Position numbers and translations under genes: made by a program
Shown here: piece after piece, positions 39,890 through 51,936 of the stretch
Numbering within the stretch: position 1 is the first letter of the stretch
Layout of the letters: every line of letters starts with the position of its first letter
Origin: Macrobrachium rosenbergii
Lineage: Eukaryota > Arthropoda > Malacostraca > Decapoda > Palaemonidae
Length of the DNA stretch: 64,000 bases
Assembly: GCF_040412425.1 (NCBI RefSeq)
Contig: NC_089794.1
Location: forward strand, 9,217,443 to 9,281,442
Direction: 5' to 3'
Notes under the pieces: model-generated
What the model saw: the letters and a program-made list of their open reading frames with translations, nothing else
What the model was told of the DNA's origin: nothing
Database searches by the model: none

Positions 39890-40262
39890 TATATATATGA
39901 ATTATATATATTTATATATAAAACATATATTTATAGAAGATATCTATATATATATATATATATAACCTAGTAAATATATATATATATATATATATATATC
40001 TGTTGTGTTCATTCTATATATATATATATATATTGGATATATATATATATATATATATATTTCATTATATTTATTTATATATTTTTTTATGCTAAATTAT
40101 ATATTTGCTGAATTCATTCATATATATATAAATATATATCCTTTATATATAACTATATGGTAGCATTCAATATATGTCCTATTAGATTAATATATATATT
40201 GTATATAATATGTGGGTATATATATAAATATAAATTATAATCGTTAAATCATTATATATATA
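39311..40262. repeat. retroelement array, unit 3, peppered with TATATA
   Basis: Islands of 6-40 bases match units 1 and 2 in the right order: CATCAGAGGTAGCA, CAGGTAGAT, TAGCTTGCTTA, CAATTGAATA, TAGCAGTGTTT, CTCAGTCTTCT, GTCCGGATGTGACAGGGCTG, CTTGTTTTTCC, TCTGTTGTGTTCATTCTA, TTCATTATATTTATTTA, ATCGTTAAA. The bases between islands are replaced by short TATATA runs. A real microsatellite-invaded copy or a consensus/assembly artefact are both possible. Confidence 0.8.
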
Positions 40263-40264
40263 TA

Positions 40265-40607
<343 letters not shown>

Positions 40608-40740
40608 TTTAAGACAGACAGATGCTGGTAAAGGAGTTTTAAGCAAGCTACAGACTATGGGTGGTCAGGCCAAATAAAAGAATCCATTTACTTTTCAGCT
40701 GAATAGATGGATAATTAATAAAATAAACGGGCTAAGATTG

Positions 40741-40985
40741 TTTACAATCCGTGACCCAGATCGGTTGCATCTTGTAAGACCCTCTTCGGCGCCAACGCGA
40801 ATGACTCGAACAACTCCACTGCGGAGTATCTGGGGAATTTCAACTCCCCAGTAAGTCCTGCAGCTTCCCCCTCGGGAAGGTCATTAACAGGATCTCCCTT
40901 CGTCTTTCCCACTCGCCCTGCTTTCCCATTTTTTGTCCCTTCACTGCTGCCCTTCACTGCCTTCATTTTGTCCTTCAGGCTGTTT
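40741..40985 (+). repeat. dispersed repeat X, copy 1
   Basis: Shares CTGCGGAGTATCTGGGGAAT, AACTCCCC, CCTTCACTGC and TTTTGTCCTTCA blocks with 50325-50520. A (CT)n array follows within 60 bases. Non-coding. Confidence 0.65.
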
Positions 40986-41039
40986 CTTAGTGGTTAGAGA
41001 CCTTTGATGACAGGATTTGAATTAATGCCAGTATATTTT

Positions 41040-41040
<1 letters not shown>

Positions 41041-41094
<54 letters not shown>
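41041..41094. repeat. (CT)n microsatellite
   Basis: 27 CT units. Confidence 0.98.
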
Positions 41095-41097
<3 letters not shown>

Positions 41098-41710
41098 AGT
41101 TTTGCGTTAAAATTAGATATTTAATTAAAATGATTAAGCTTTTATAGTATGTATATATGGGTATATGTGGATGTGTTTATGTATTATTGAAAATTTGTGT
41201 GAATTCATGTATGTATGTTCGAATTCATTACAAAATTAATGGTGTGTTTATCTATCCTACGTTAATGGATAAAAATTAGAAATCTACTGCCAGAAAGTTT
41301 TATCTTAACTAATTTTGATTTTCTAATACATCTTCGGGATTAGTCAACTAAAAATTAAATATTTAATTTCCTCTGAAACCTTCAAAGAGGTGGTTTAAAA
41401 TATTTTCTCAGCATTAAAGAAAAAGTAAAATATAAACTGTTTCGTGAAATACGATACGATGATCACCCTCCAGCAGCCAAATAGCAATGTTGTTCCTTAT
41501 AATACAACCAATGTAACATAAACTAGATTAATATAATTTGAATTCAGTTCGCACATTATACCGCACCCAAAACATTTTGGCATAACGGAAGTGACCCTCA
41601 ATTGAGGAAGCCATTCCACGAATACGATTTGTATAAATTATTTTGTTTAAAATTTAATGAACAGATGAGTATAGACATTAACTACTACTCAAGAGGGTGC
41701 CGCATATGCA

Positions 41711-41711
<1 letters not shown>
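41095..41711. other. spacer, nothing recognised
   Basis: No coding or repeat signal. Confidence 0.55.

Positions 41712-41794
<83 letters not shown>
41712..41794. repeat. compound (GT)n(GA)n
   Basis: About 24 GT units then about 16 GA units. Confidence 0.98.
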
Positions 41795-41796
<2 letters not shown>

Positions 41797-42073
41797 TTGT
41801 TCCGGTTTGTATTAAGTACTGGATGGGAAATTAAGACTGATCAGAACATTAAATAAGGGATTGTTGCTCTTCTTTTAAAGTAATTATCATTATGATTTTT
41901 TTAGCCACTGATATATTATACAATCCTCTGATATTTTAAATTTAAAGTAATCTACTACTGTTACTAATAAAGACGCTTTTATATTGAATGTACCATAAAA
42001 AGTGATCGACTTTTCAACAGCTAAAGTTGTCTTTTTACAACGTATTGCACTTGGAAATACAATCTTTCGTGAA

Positions 42074-42074
<1 letters not shown>

Positions 42075-42151
<77 letters not shown>
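42075..42151. repeat. (AAT)n microsatellite
   Basis: About 25 AAT units. Confidence 0.98.
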
Positions 42152-42152
<1 letters not shown>

Positions 42153-42812
42153 GCATTCCTTAAAATTTCCGGAAAGTTAGAATATCGTTTTTGTACACAT
42201 TAGTTTTTTATAAAGAAAAACTAAAATATAAAAAACTCAAAAACAGCTTCAAATGAAAGAATATCCTATGCGTGTTCTTGAGAGTAACGCAAAGCCATTA
42301 TTTTGTGGGAAGGTCAACAGCTAAAAGTATCCCAAAATCCTACATCGATTGTTTGAAGAAGTTGATTAAAGCTGTAACTTTAGAGGAAAAGATCAACTGA
42401 ACTTCTCTCAAACAAACTTGCCAAAAACTTCTCTTATGGGGGTGGCAATCGAAAGGGAAAGAGTGAGAAGAAGAAGAGTTTGTGCGGGAATTTAACAGTT
42501 TCTAACCCCAACTCATTTTACAAAGACAGTTTGTAACTTTAGCTTAGCCATTCATTTTCATCTTTTCTGTAAAGGTATGTGTGTATGTGTGTGTGTGTGT
42601 GGGTTTGTGTGTGTGTGTGTGTGAAAGAGATAGAGAAAGATTCCCAAAAGCAGAATATAGCAAGTCACCATTGCAACGTTGTTTTTCTGAAGCATCAAAA
42701 TTATGTCAATCGAAATGTTGCGTATTAAATTCTTGAGCCAGATATATAGACAGCTAGACAGATAAACGCAAGTTATTAAATATAGGTAAATGTGATTAAA
42801 TATGTATTACTG
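42152..42812. other. spacer, short GT runs
   Basis: Imperfect GT tract 42584-42622; otherwise nothing recognised. Confidence 0.55.
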
Positions 42813-42879
42813 TCTTTTGGAAAGGATTAGTATGGCTCAGCCTCAGGATTCAAAAGTTTCATTAGTTTTGTGTGTGTGA

Positions 42880-43248
42880 GTGCGTGTGTGTGGAGACTGT
42901 AATGCAAAGCACCGCGAGTGGTTAAATTCAGATTCCACACATCAGCATGGCTGGTCTGCTCTTGCGTTCTGTGCATCCTCTGATTTTGTCCAGCTAATTG
43001 AGGAATCCAAGCACATCTCTGGTAATAGACTAGACCTGACATTCACAGATGTTCCAGCTATTGTGCAGTCCAAGATTTGTGAATATATAGGCACTTCTGA
43101 TTATTGCGCCATTGAGGTGGACATAATTGTCAATCAGTATACTCCTAACGCCACCACTGGAAAAACGGTCTGGCTGAATATTTTAGATGCTATGTTAGAT
43201 CAGATCCTGATCCCGAGAAGTTCAATGAAACGCTGATAGCTATTTTAA
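42880..43248 (+). pseudogene. LINE endonuclease, C-terminal part
   Basis: CGDCNAKHREW, LDLTFTDVPA and EYIGTSDYC correspond to the nuclease motifs of copy 1; the terminal SDH histidine is changed to Tyr. Just upstream, a (GT)n-like stretch (42868-42893) has grown inside the coding sequence. Confidence 0.75.
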
Positions 43249-43980
43249 GGGCATACCATACCCTTTGTATAGCCGATATACTTTCAAAATATCAAAATTA
43301 AGATATACGCTAATTTACATTCTATCATCGCCTAACTTTAGCCCGGAAGGTATATTTGAACCATCCGCGGCCTGTAGCCCCGCCCATTTGGTTTAAAAGG
43401 ACAGCATACGTAACCATTTAAAGGGACGCACGCGAGTATATGCCTTCCGCAAGTAGCAACACAGCTTATTTTTGCCTTTTCTCGACGATATTTTGTGTGA
43501 TTATCTAGTGTTTCCTGGCATCTCTCTCTACTCCAGCATTCACCAACACCGAGCCTTTGGCAACTTTGTGCGTTTTTACCCACAAATCTGTGTGTAGGAA
43601 GCTCTTTGTGGGTGAGCCATTTTACGTCATAATTGTGGGTAAATTGTGGCTATCTGGGGTATTTGTTTGTAATTTTGGGGACAAAAGAAAAATACACTTG
43701 TTCACCTTTATCAATATATATCAATATGTCGTGGGAAAGTATTTTGAATATTCCATAACTGTAGCAGGGCATAACTGAGTCCGTGTTCCTGTCTCGATCA
43801 TGTTCTCGGCAGTTGACATGTTCAGGGTTTGTATCATTGCTCTTTTGCCGAGATAGTCTGCTCTGCAAATCTACCCTCTGGCGGGCCTGCCCTCCCCTCA
43901 CTCAGTGGAATTAGAGCCCGAGTCAACGATTTTGTATTTCCCAATTTTTCCCGAATTCAAGTTGCTGCACTGTTGGTGTC

Positions 43981-44151
43981 ATGAGTGATAAAAATACTGT
44001 CAATATGCAATGCCTAAATATCCCAGGCAGCAAGCTACATCTATTAGGTGCACTGTTCAATATTCAAACACAGTATTACAACAGTTTAAATAACTTACTA
44101 ACAAATAAGGAGATAAATACATGTGTGTCCATGTATTCTGGTGACATATAG
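43981..44151 (+). CDS. 56-codon ORF of unknown function inside the TTAA element
   Basis: ATG at 43981 to TAG at 44149-44151. Begins MSDKNTVNMQCLNIPG and is Asn/Leu-rich. Not recognised; could be the start of a lost transposase gene or chance. Confidence 0.2.
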   Translation: MSDKNTVNMQCLNIPGSKLHLLGALFNIQTQYYNSLNNLLTNKEINTCVSMYSGDI

Positions 44152-44569
44152 CCTGCTGTAGAGTATTGGTGAGACCCCTTTTCTTTCTCTTTTTTTTTCA
44201 TCTTCCTCTAAATCTTGGTGGGGGGGGCGGGTATTTTACTCATAGATGCAGGGCGGTGGGACGGGCGTGGAGGTAAGGACCAACTGTTAGAGGGGGCGTG
44301 GTAATAAGAAGGATAAGAACCACTGCTTTACAGTTTACTGCCGAATGGCATTACGAAATCCCTCAAGCTTAAGTTGAAGGGATCTTATCCCTTCAGCTGA
44401 AGCTGTTTCAGCTGACTTTGAACGGGTGTGTAAAAAAAGTTTTGAACTTTTTTCAAGCTTTCTTAACACAGTCGAATAGGACTTTTTAAAAAAGTTTTCT
44501 CAACACTTGAACTTCACAACTTGGTCCCTCGGAATCTTGACGCCACTTGGTATGATTTACCAAAACTCA

Positions 44570-44615
44570 TATTTTTTAGTTTTCCGTCCGCACTTTTTCT
44601 GTCCGTCCTCAGATA
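44570..44615 (-). repeat. fold-back repeat family, terminal fragment
   Basis: TTAGTTTTCCGTCCGCACTTTTTCTGTC-type end (in two parts: TTTAGTTTTCCGTCCGC and ACTTTTTCTGTCCGTCCTC) matches the terminal block of the other copies. Lies inside the TTAA element. Confidence 0.6.
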
Positions 44616-45535
44616 ACAGCAACATACACACAAATAGTGACGTGCAATACCATTTTATACTCACACACACACACACACACGCACACGGTGAAATATATCA
44701 TATTTTTACAATTACAAACAAGTAATAATGCAGATATTGAAAAGCGCAAAACATAAAGAAAAAAAATTAGGAGAGAGAAAAAAAGCGACGACCCTGGATC
44801 TGAACAAGTTATCAAAATGAGTTGGCAGCAGCAATCTGAAGTAAGTATTAGAATTACAAGAATAATTGTTGTCTATAGAGTCAATATAAGTTAAAGAAAG
44901 CTGTGTGTGAGAATAACACAGCATTCTTCAACGTATATTGATTCTGTAGACGACAAATGTTCTTGTAATTCTTGGTATGTTGTGCTGAAAATTTCAAGCC
45001 TTGTTCCGACATGGTACTGAAAACTTTAAAGCGCTGTAACTCAAAACACTACTTTTTTGAATTCAGATATTTGCCAGAAATTCTAAAAATAATGGGAACT
45101 TCTTGAAACTGCTCATGTGAGTGCATATTGGATGTGCCTTTCTCGTGTAATTACTTTTTTTTTTATAACGTGAAAAATCACAGTGCTTGAAGGAATTTCA
45201 TTAAGAAAAATGCTATTTTCGTGACGTCACGCGCGACATACGTTTTATGACTTATATATATTTTTATCAATTTGAGGTTTTAGGAAAAACGAAATTGCAC
45301 GTTGTCTGTATATTTGATTATCTACATATAAAATTAGGAGAGTCTAGGGTAAATAATGAGACCGCAATAAGTTTGTGACGTCATACGACGGACGGACAGA
45401 CGGACATATTGCATTCTTATACTCACATAAAGTTGGCAATGGTATCATAGTTATACCTTAAGAGTATTAAGCTGAAATATAAAATAATTATTTTTTATTA
45501 ATATTTTTGTGTCAGAGGGTATGATATGCCCTTAA

Positions 45536-47560
45536 TAAGATATGTCCCTAGAAAGGTCATCAAATTTAGGACAAATGACCAGCGATGGTTTGATGATACA
45601 TGTAGACGAACCTTCCATGTCAAACAGGCCAAATTCAACGCATGGAGACGAAATTACACCATTTTTGTTGAGTATCGCCGTGCTGCGAATAGAACTTAAC
45701 ATACAGCTGTGAGAAACTACAATAATTCTTAGAAGAGGAAACTTAAATGAATTACTGGGCCACATCCGTGGTGGACCAAATTGGTATCATCCATGTTTGA
45801 GTCAGGCTTGTCTTCCATTCCACCTCTTACTATCAGATAATGGTAGATGGGGTACTGGCCCTAGGGGAAAGCCGAACTGCTTCACCGAGCTTTTGAAGCT
45901 AAGCAATCAGCTGAGGATGTCCCTCTTCCTGATACTTGTCATCTTGAACCTAATCTTACAAAATCTGCACTTTGCTCCAGGGATGTTAAGAAAGTTCTGG
46001 ATAATCTTGATCATAATGGTCTCTTCCTTTTGTTTAAAAAAAAATTCTAGGGTGTTGTCTCCCAAGATTATTAGATTCTTTAGATTTTTATGTCGACGTA
46101 GTATCTTGCAGATGAAGGCAAGCTTAGTAATACAGTGCCTGTTCCAATGAGTGGCATATCTGCAGACTGCAGTAACTACAGGCCAATCTCAGTTCTCCTT
46201 GTGTTCTCCAAATTTGCTGAAAAACTTATTTTTAAGCCACTATGTAAGTATGTGAAATGTAAAGGAATGCTAGCTGATAGTCAGTATGCATATAGGAAGC
46301 AGTTAGGTACCTGTGATGCTCTTTTAGACTTGACATGCCATTTGCAAGGGAACCTTGATAAGGGTTTTAAATGCAGAGTAGTTCAAATAGACTTTAGTGC
46401 TTCATTTGATTTAGTAAATCACAGGGCACTTATTTATAAACTTTAGAATCTTGGAGTGGGTATGTTTTAGGATTACTTCAAGATTTCCTTACAGGTAGGC
46501 GGTAGCGAGTTGCTGTGGAAGGGATCTTTAGTGAACCAAGACCTATTGTGTCTGAAGTTCCACAGGATACTGCTCTTGGTCCACTGTTATTTTTAGTGTT
46601 ATACAAGTGATGTGGTTGATGGCTTGGAAACGAGATTGTTCAGTATGCCGATGATGCAACACTTGTAGGTGTAGTAAAGTCTCTACTTATGAGAAATGAA
46701 GTTGCCCTCAGCTTCAATAGGGACCATGGACCGGATCTGGGAATGTTGTTGTCGGTAGGGTATGAGGCTGAACTCCAGTAAAACGACCGGATCTGTTGTC
46801 CTCAGCTTCCAAAAACGACCGGATCTGGAATGGGACCATGGACCGGATCTGGGAATGTTGTTGTCGGTAGGGTATGAGGCTGAACTCCAGTAAAACGAAA
46901 ATACTATTGATTAGCAGATCTCATGCAGATTTTCCACCCCATCCTCCCCTTCAGGTGGTTGGAGCATGGAACTTTGTTGAATGAGTCTGAAGGTTTAACT
47001 ATTATAGATGTTACTTTTGACTAACATCTCACTTTTGAGAAACATCATGAAAGTTTTAGCAGATGGCCACACGAAAGTTAGGTATTGTTCGTAAGACCTA
47101 GTAAATTTATAACTGATAAAACCAGTGCGACCTGTTTTAGGTCATTTGTGCTTCCTTTACTAGAATACTGTTCTATGGTGTGGATATCTGCTTCTGCCAG
47201 AAATTTATCTCTTTAGATAGTGATTCGTGGTGGTAGGTTTGTCTTTCCTACTAGTAGCAGTTATGACTTGGACCATCCATGGATGGTCTCTCGTTTGCCA
47301 CCTTTTCCTAAGTTGTATTTCAAAAGAGATCTTTCACATTCACGATTGATCCCTAGTCCCTTTACCTGCTGAAAGCAACCCGATTCGCAGAACAGCAGCA
47401 CAGGTATGCAGTAAATGTGCCTCGCTGTCGAATTTCTCAGTTCCAGAGGTCCTTTATTCCTCACACCGTTAGACCGTGGAACAGCCTCCCTGAGGATGTC
47501 CCGCAATTGTAACTTCAGAAGTTCAAGCAAAGCTGCAATGCATTACTACCCTAATACTTT
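45536..47560 (+). pseudogene. LINE reverse transcriptase, copy 2
   Basis: Landmarks are VPMSGISADCSNYRPISVL (46135), KPLCKYVKCKGMLADSQYAYR, CRVVQIDFSASFDLVNHRAL (first catalytic Asp region), then in shifted frames the QYADDATLV box (46638-46658). From 47100 to 47560 the thumb/C-terminal part follows (RPVLGH-like, PLLEYCSMVW, VIRGGR, YDLDH). Several stops and frameshifts. A 67-base direct duplication at 46720/46832 lies after the YADD box. Confidence 0.82.
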
Positions 47561-47760
47561 CCTCCTTGGATTTTAATACATTTTATCTATTTATTATTTT
47601 ATTAGTTTATTTTCTATTTTTCTTTAATAAGTGAGATCTCCTCTTTCTGTATTTCCCTTTACCTCCTCTCACTTCTTCCTAATGAACACCATATTGTATG
47701 GAAGCATGAATTCAAAGTCAGTGGCCCCTATGGGCTTGTTCCATATGAAATGATTTCATC

Positions 47761-47828
<68 letters not shown>
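47761..47828. repeat. (TAA)n tail of LINE copy 2
   Basis: 22 TAA units at the end of the element (after CATATGAAATGATTTCATC). Confidence 0.95.
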
Positions 47829-47829
<1 letters not shown>

Positions 47830-49035
47830 GTAGATTCGCAGATAAACGGAGTTTGGTTCGAAAAGAAGATAAAAACAGAAATGAGAGGAAACAAGAATGC
47901 TGAAAGGTTTTGATAAATTTCGCAGAATTTCAGAGTCCCTTGTTGTTACATAGGAACTTTCCTGTCACCGGAAAACTATAATCATTCATCCCTCCAATAT
48001 CTGTCACAGTCAGAGGGCATATTGCTTCATCTAAATACGCCTGTGGAGACCACATCCTCTATAGGAGCAGAGATCCATGGTAGTAGAAGAATATCATCCC
48101 CCCCTGTTCCAAAATTCATGCGTCGTCATAAAGCCTTACTTTGTTGCAAATAAGCATTTTGAATTATTTAGCCTAAATCACTATAAACTCCGTTGAATGA
48201 TTCAGGAAATAGAAGTCATAATTCATATGGGGAATTTTGTGATAGAAGCGATTGAGTCTGCGGTTAGGTTAAGTGAAATGATCTTGTAAAATCAATATTT
48301 TTATCAGTATATAACAGCACATTTTGCATTTAGAGATTATTTATAGCCTAAATGAAATTTCAGAACTCTATAAACCTTAGATTCAGTAAGTTAACTCTTT
48401 CAGATAAAATAACCTACGAAAGGACCATCAATTTGTTTAGCAAGAAATGCAATGCTCCCAACTGAACAAAGAGGAACAGAGATGAGGGAGGAGAAATAAA
48501 TAAAAACCCGGATGAAAATACATTTAAAGGGAAGTAGAAATCAACAAATTGGCTTTGGCAAACACTGAGGTCAATAGCTTTCTGTGCAGTTTTATTCGAA
48601 CAGAATATCGATTTTAGATAGAGGAAATCAAAGAAAAAGAAAGAGAAATATAATTAAATGTTGGAGAAAGATATGGGGAAAAGTAGATAAACCTAATTGT
48701 CACTAAGATCAGCTTGAAATAAACAGAAGACTTTATGACCTAAAAGTTCGTGTCCTTTTCGACTCACAGGCAGCCTTCAAAGATTGCATAAAAGACATTA
48801 AAGAAATAAAGCAACCAATAATCCTCCTCATACTCATTTTGAACGAAAACAAACCGAACCCATTCTCTTCAATACTTGGAGTGTAAGTCATTTACAACGT
48901 TTATCCATAATAGACCAAAAATATTTCGGAAATTAAGTCTAAATTGAATATTTATTAATTATTAATAAAGATCTTCACAGTCGTCCTGCGTCACAAATTT
49001 TTGTCCTTGAAAGCCCGGAGACGACAGCCCCCTTA
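47829..49035. other. spacer, nothing recognised
   Basis: No ORF with family resemblance, no repeat with internal partners. Confidence 0.55.

Positions 49036-49073
<38 letters not shown>
49036..49073. repeat. (CT)n microsatellite
   Basis: About 18 CT units with one TTT interruption. Confidence 0.95.
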
Positions 49074-49075
<2 letters not shown>

Positions 49076-50142
49076 CTTATCGCTATAAAGAAAATGGAAC
49101 AGCTTTGAAGAGTAGCTCGACATTTTTTCTACATTCTTGCTGCTGTAATGCTCATTTTGGGGGAACTGGCGTCTTCATAAAAACAAAAGCTCCCATGTAG
49201 GTACTGCACTACGCCTATAGCAAGAATTGGATTCCTTTAGAATTAGATGCATCGTCTGATGTAGAGATAGACATGCAAATAAGCTATGCTTCCGAAGACC
49301 AACTTTAGTCAAAACTGACGAATCTTGGAAGTCGAACGTAAACCTGCGCCATTTCCCAAAGAGCGTTGTTAAGACGATAATTAAAACTTTTTCCCCAACC
49401 CGAAAGCCCATTGAAGTGGATACGTACAGCTGAGCCATACAGCAACAGCTGTCGTTGAAATGGCTGTAAGACAAAAGTGCTGAATTTCAAATAGTCTTTC
49501 CTCTCAAAATCAAGTGTTACAACTCATAGCTGGGTCATGCTCCAGTGGACATCATATGTCGAAATGGGTGTCATTCTATAGTCCCATTTTGCAATTGTGC
49601 AAAGTCTCTGTGAAATACTGCCATGCCATGTGTATACGATCAATTTAAGACAAAATTAAAATGAGCTGATAGTCAAATCTAACTGCTGGGTCACATCCCG
49701 GTGACCGTAGTCAAGAGGTACGACACACAGTAGGTGGTGACTTGCACTCAGCCAAGTCACAATAGTCACCGCAAGTAAAAAGTTTGATCTTATCAGCTGA
49801 GTCATGTTCTAACAGCTATGTTGAGTCAAAATGGACTTGAATCTGTGAATGGATATATTAAGTCAATTCCCTCGATTGGGTTGATTTATTAGGCTTTGTA
49901 TTTAAACTTCCCTGAATTTTGATTGAAAATGTAGGTAGGGGTGAGCAGATTAGGTCGATTTTGAAGAAGACGTAAGCATTCATTCATAAAGGTAATTAGA
50001 GACATGAACCTACTTATTATAGTGACACAGATATTACTTGCGGTCAAGACTGAACTACTAGACAGCCATTGTTTTAACAGCAGTTATACTAGTTCCTAGA
50101 GGTTCTATGCATTTCAGTCTCCTAGCAAAAGTTGCAAAAATG

Positions 50143-50143
<1 letters not shown>
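49074..50143. other. spacer, nothing recognised
   Basis: Repeated AGCTGAGTCATG / TGGGTCA words (49430, 49526, 49689, 49797) hint at old homology, without clear units. Confidence 0.4.

Positions 50144-50228
<85 letters not shown>
50144..50228. repeat. (GA)n microsatellite
   Basis: About 42 GA units. Confidence 0.98.
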
Positions 50229-50231
<3 letters not shown>

Positions 50232-50324
50232 TCTCGAACCTAAATTCTAAAGATTAGGCTCCCATAGGAGATATAGGATGGAATGTATACAGTCTGAACC
50301 CAAAATCAGCCACTCTTATTGTAA

Positions 50325-50520
50325 AACATTAAACTCAACACGAGCATCACCGCGGAATATCTGGGGAATCGAAGCTCTCCCCTTTAATTGAAATTCCCCT
50401 CGATAAGATTATTAACGTGTTCTCCCCTTCTTTTTTCACGCCTCGCTTTCCCCTCTCCTGTTCCATAACTGATGTCCTTCATTACCTCGTTTTATCCTTC
50501 ATTTTGTATCGAATGAAGGG
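50325..50520 (+). repeat. dispersed repeat X, copy 2
   Basis: CCGCGGAATATCTGGGGAAT, CTCCCCTTTAATTG and CATTTTGT blocks match 40790-40980. A (GA)n array lies about 100 bases upstream. Confidence 0.65.
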
Positions 50521-50599
50521 AAGTTTGTGGTGACGGTGAAGGAAGAAAATCGCCTGTAAAGTTGCCCCCCATAATGGAGTAGTGCCCTTCAGTGCACCT

Positions 50600-50885
50600 C
50601 ATGTGGTGCACTGTAAGCATTACTGAAGGTTCTTTGCATCGTCCTTTCGGTCCCTAGTTGCAACCCCTTTCATTCCTTTTACTGTACCTCCATTCATAAT
50701 CTCTTTCTTTCATCAAACTTTCCACCCTCTCCTAACCATTGTCTCTTAGTGCAAAACTGAGATTTTCCTCCTTTTACACCTTTCAAGTCATCTTAATGTC
50801 AGTTTCCATTTCATCGCTGAATGACCTCACAGGTCCCAGCGCTTGGCCCTTGGTCTAAAGTCTATATTCTATTCTGTAAAGTTGC
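50600..50885 (+). mobile_element. SINE-like interspersed repeat common in decapods
   Basis: Contains TGAAGGTTCTTTGCATCGTC, CAACCCCTTTCATTCCTTTT, ACTGTACCTCCATTCATA, TGAATGACCTCACAGGTCCC and AGCGCTTGGCCCTTGGTCTA, ending in an ATTCT-rich tail (TATATTCTATTCTG). I recall this sequence from many decapod genomic and transcript records; that recollection is not a search result. Non-coding, with a fixed 3' tail as in SINE or LINE 3' ends. Confidence 0.6.
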
Positions 50886-50897
50886 CTTGTTTTGATC

Positions 50898-50902
50898 TCT
50901 CT

Positions 50903-50938
<36 letters not shown>

Positions 50939-50939
50939 C
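50898..50939. repeat. (CT)n microsatellite
   Basis: About 20 CT units, directly after the interspersed repeat. Confidence 0.95.
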
Positions 50940-51589
50940 CTCCGTCTGCATCTCTGTCGATTTATCTTCCTTTCATTTTTCTATCTATCCATATCTTTTC
51001 CATTTGTTTATATATCTCTACAGTATCTAAATCTCTTACACCACGTTAAAAGCTTTACATATTAATATCTTTGCAAAATGTATCGTGGAATAAAAAAAAA
51101 ACTGTTGCTTGAACACACGTTTTAAGAATAAAATTAAAATATTCATTCGAAAAATTTCCAGATGATTTAATTAGAAGTCATCGGATAACATTTTAGTACA
51201 GTAGAGTTTTTCAGCTCGGTTTTCCATAATACAAAAATCCCTCTTCATAGTTTTTCAGTTGACTCTGAGCTTGAGTATTACCGGGGGCATAGAACGATAA
51301 ATTTTCAAAATATTGTCCAGAGTTCATTAATTATCCTCGAATTAACAGAAATGTATCCATTTATTCTATATAGTAAAGGATGAATTTCATTCTCTGGGTT
51401 CAAACACAAAATGATTGGTAAATAATTTTGACAACGGTAATTCTGGCGTTTTTTTGCTTGAATTATTTTGGGAATAATGGCGGTCACCATCTGTTTTGAT
51501 GACCTTTCAATTAAATGACTGAGTTAAGATTCAATGAGGAGTGATATAAGGGGCAATTTGGGTACAGGGCACCACATTGGGAGAAGAGA

Positions 51590-51591
<2 letters not shown>
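50940..51591. other. spacer, nothing recognised
   Basis: AT-rich, no ORF of interest. Confidence 0.55.

Positions 51592-51648
<57 letters not shown>
51592..51648. repeat. (GA)n microsatellite
   Basis: About 28 GA units. Confidence 0.98.
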
Positions 51649-51652
<4 letters not shown>

Positions 51653-51749
51653 AAAATTATAAAAATGAAATACAAGATATTTTTTCCACCATTTTTGGTT
51701 TTCTGTAAACTAAAATTATTGTGCCGGCTTTGTCTGTCCGTCCACACTT

Positions 51750-51751
<2 letters not shown>

Positions 51752-51784
<33 letters not shown>

Positions 51785-51803
51785 CACACACACACACATA
51801 TAT

Positions 51804-51840
<37 letters not shown>

Positions 51841-51864
51841 TTGTGTGTGTGTGTGTGTTCCATA

Positions 51865-51916
<52 letters not shown>

Positions 51917-51936
51917 TGTGTATGTATGTATGTATG
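51752..51936. repeat. compound (CA)n(AT)n(GT)n(AT)n(GTAT)n
   Basis: CA to about 51798, AT to 51841, GT to 51858, short unique CCATAACCG, AT to 51913, then GT/GTAT. Confidence 0.97.

Larger units (their letters stand above)
43249..45531. mobile_element. 2,283 bp TTAA-flanked element inserted in the LINE
   Basis: Flanked by TTAA on both sides (43245-43248 and 45532-45535). It starts GGGCATACCATACCCT and ends with the near-perfect reverse complement (AGGGTATGATATGCCC, 15 of 16). The uninterrupted LINE copy at 30030-30050 shows the empty-site sequence, confirming precise insertion. TTAA duplication is the mark of piggyBac-type transposition, although piggyBac ends usually begin CCC rather than GGG. 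No transposase-like ORF was found; a 56-codon ORF (43981-44151) is the only clean small frame. It is therefore a large non-autonomous element. Confidence 0.85.
42813..47828 (+). mobile_element. LINE copy 2 (same family), 5' truncated, split by an insertion
   Basis: Homologous to the LINE at 28570-31480 from its endonuclease on (42813 matches about 29605). It runs through the endonuclease to 43248, is interrupted by a 2,283-base element, resumes at 45536 with the sequence expected next (ATAAGATATGTCCC), and continues through RT to a (TAA)n tail. It keeps the catalytic box lost in copy 1 but has many stops. The trinucleotide tail is a usual 3' end for this LINE type. Confidence 0.88.

Noticed and set aside
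42061..42156. Leu-repeat ORF as a signal or membrane protein
   Set aside because: It is (AAT)n read on the minus strand.
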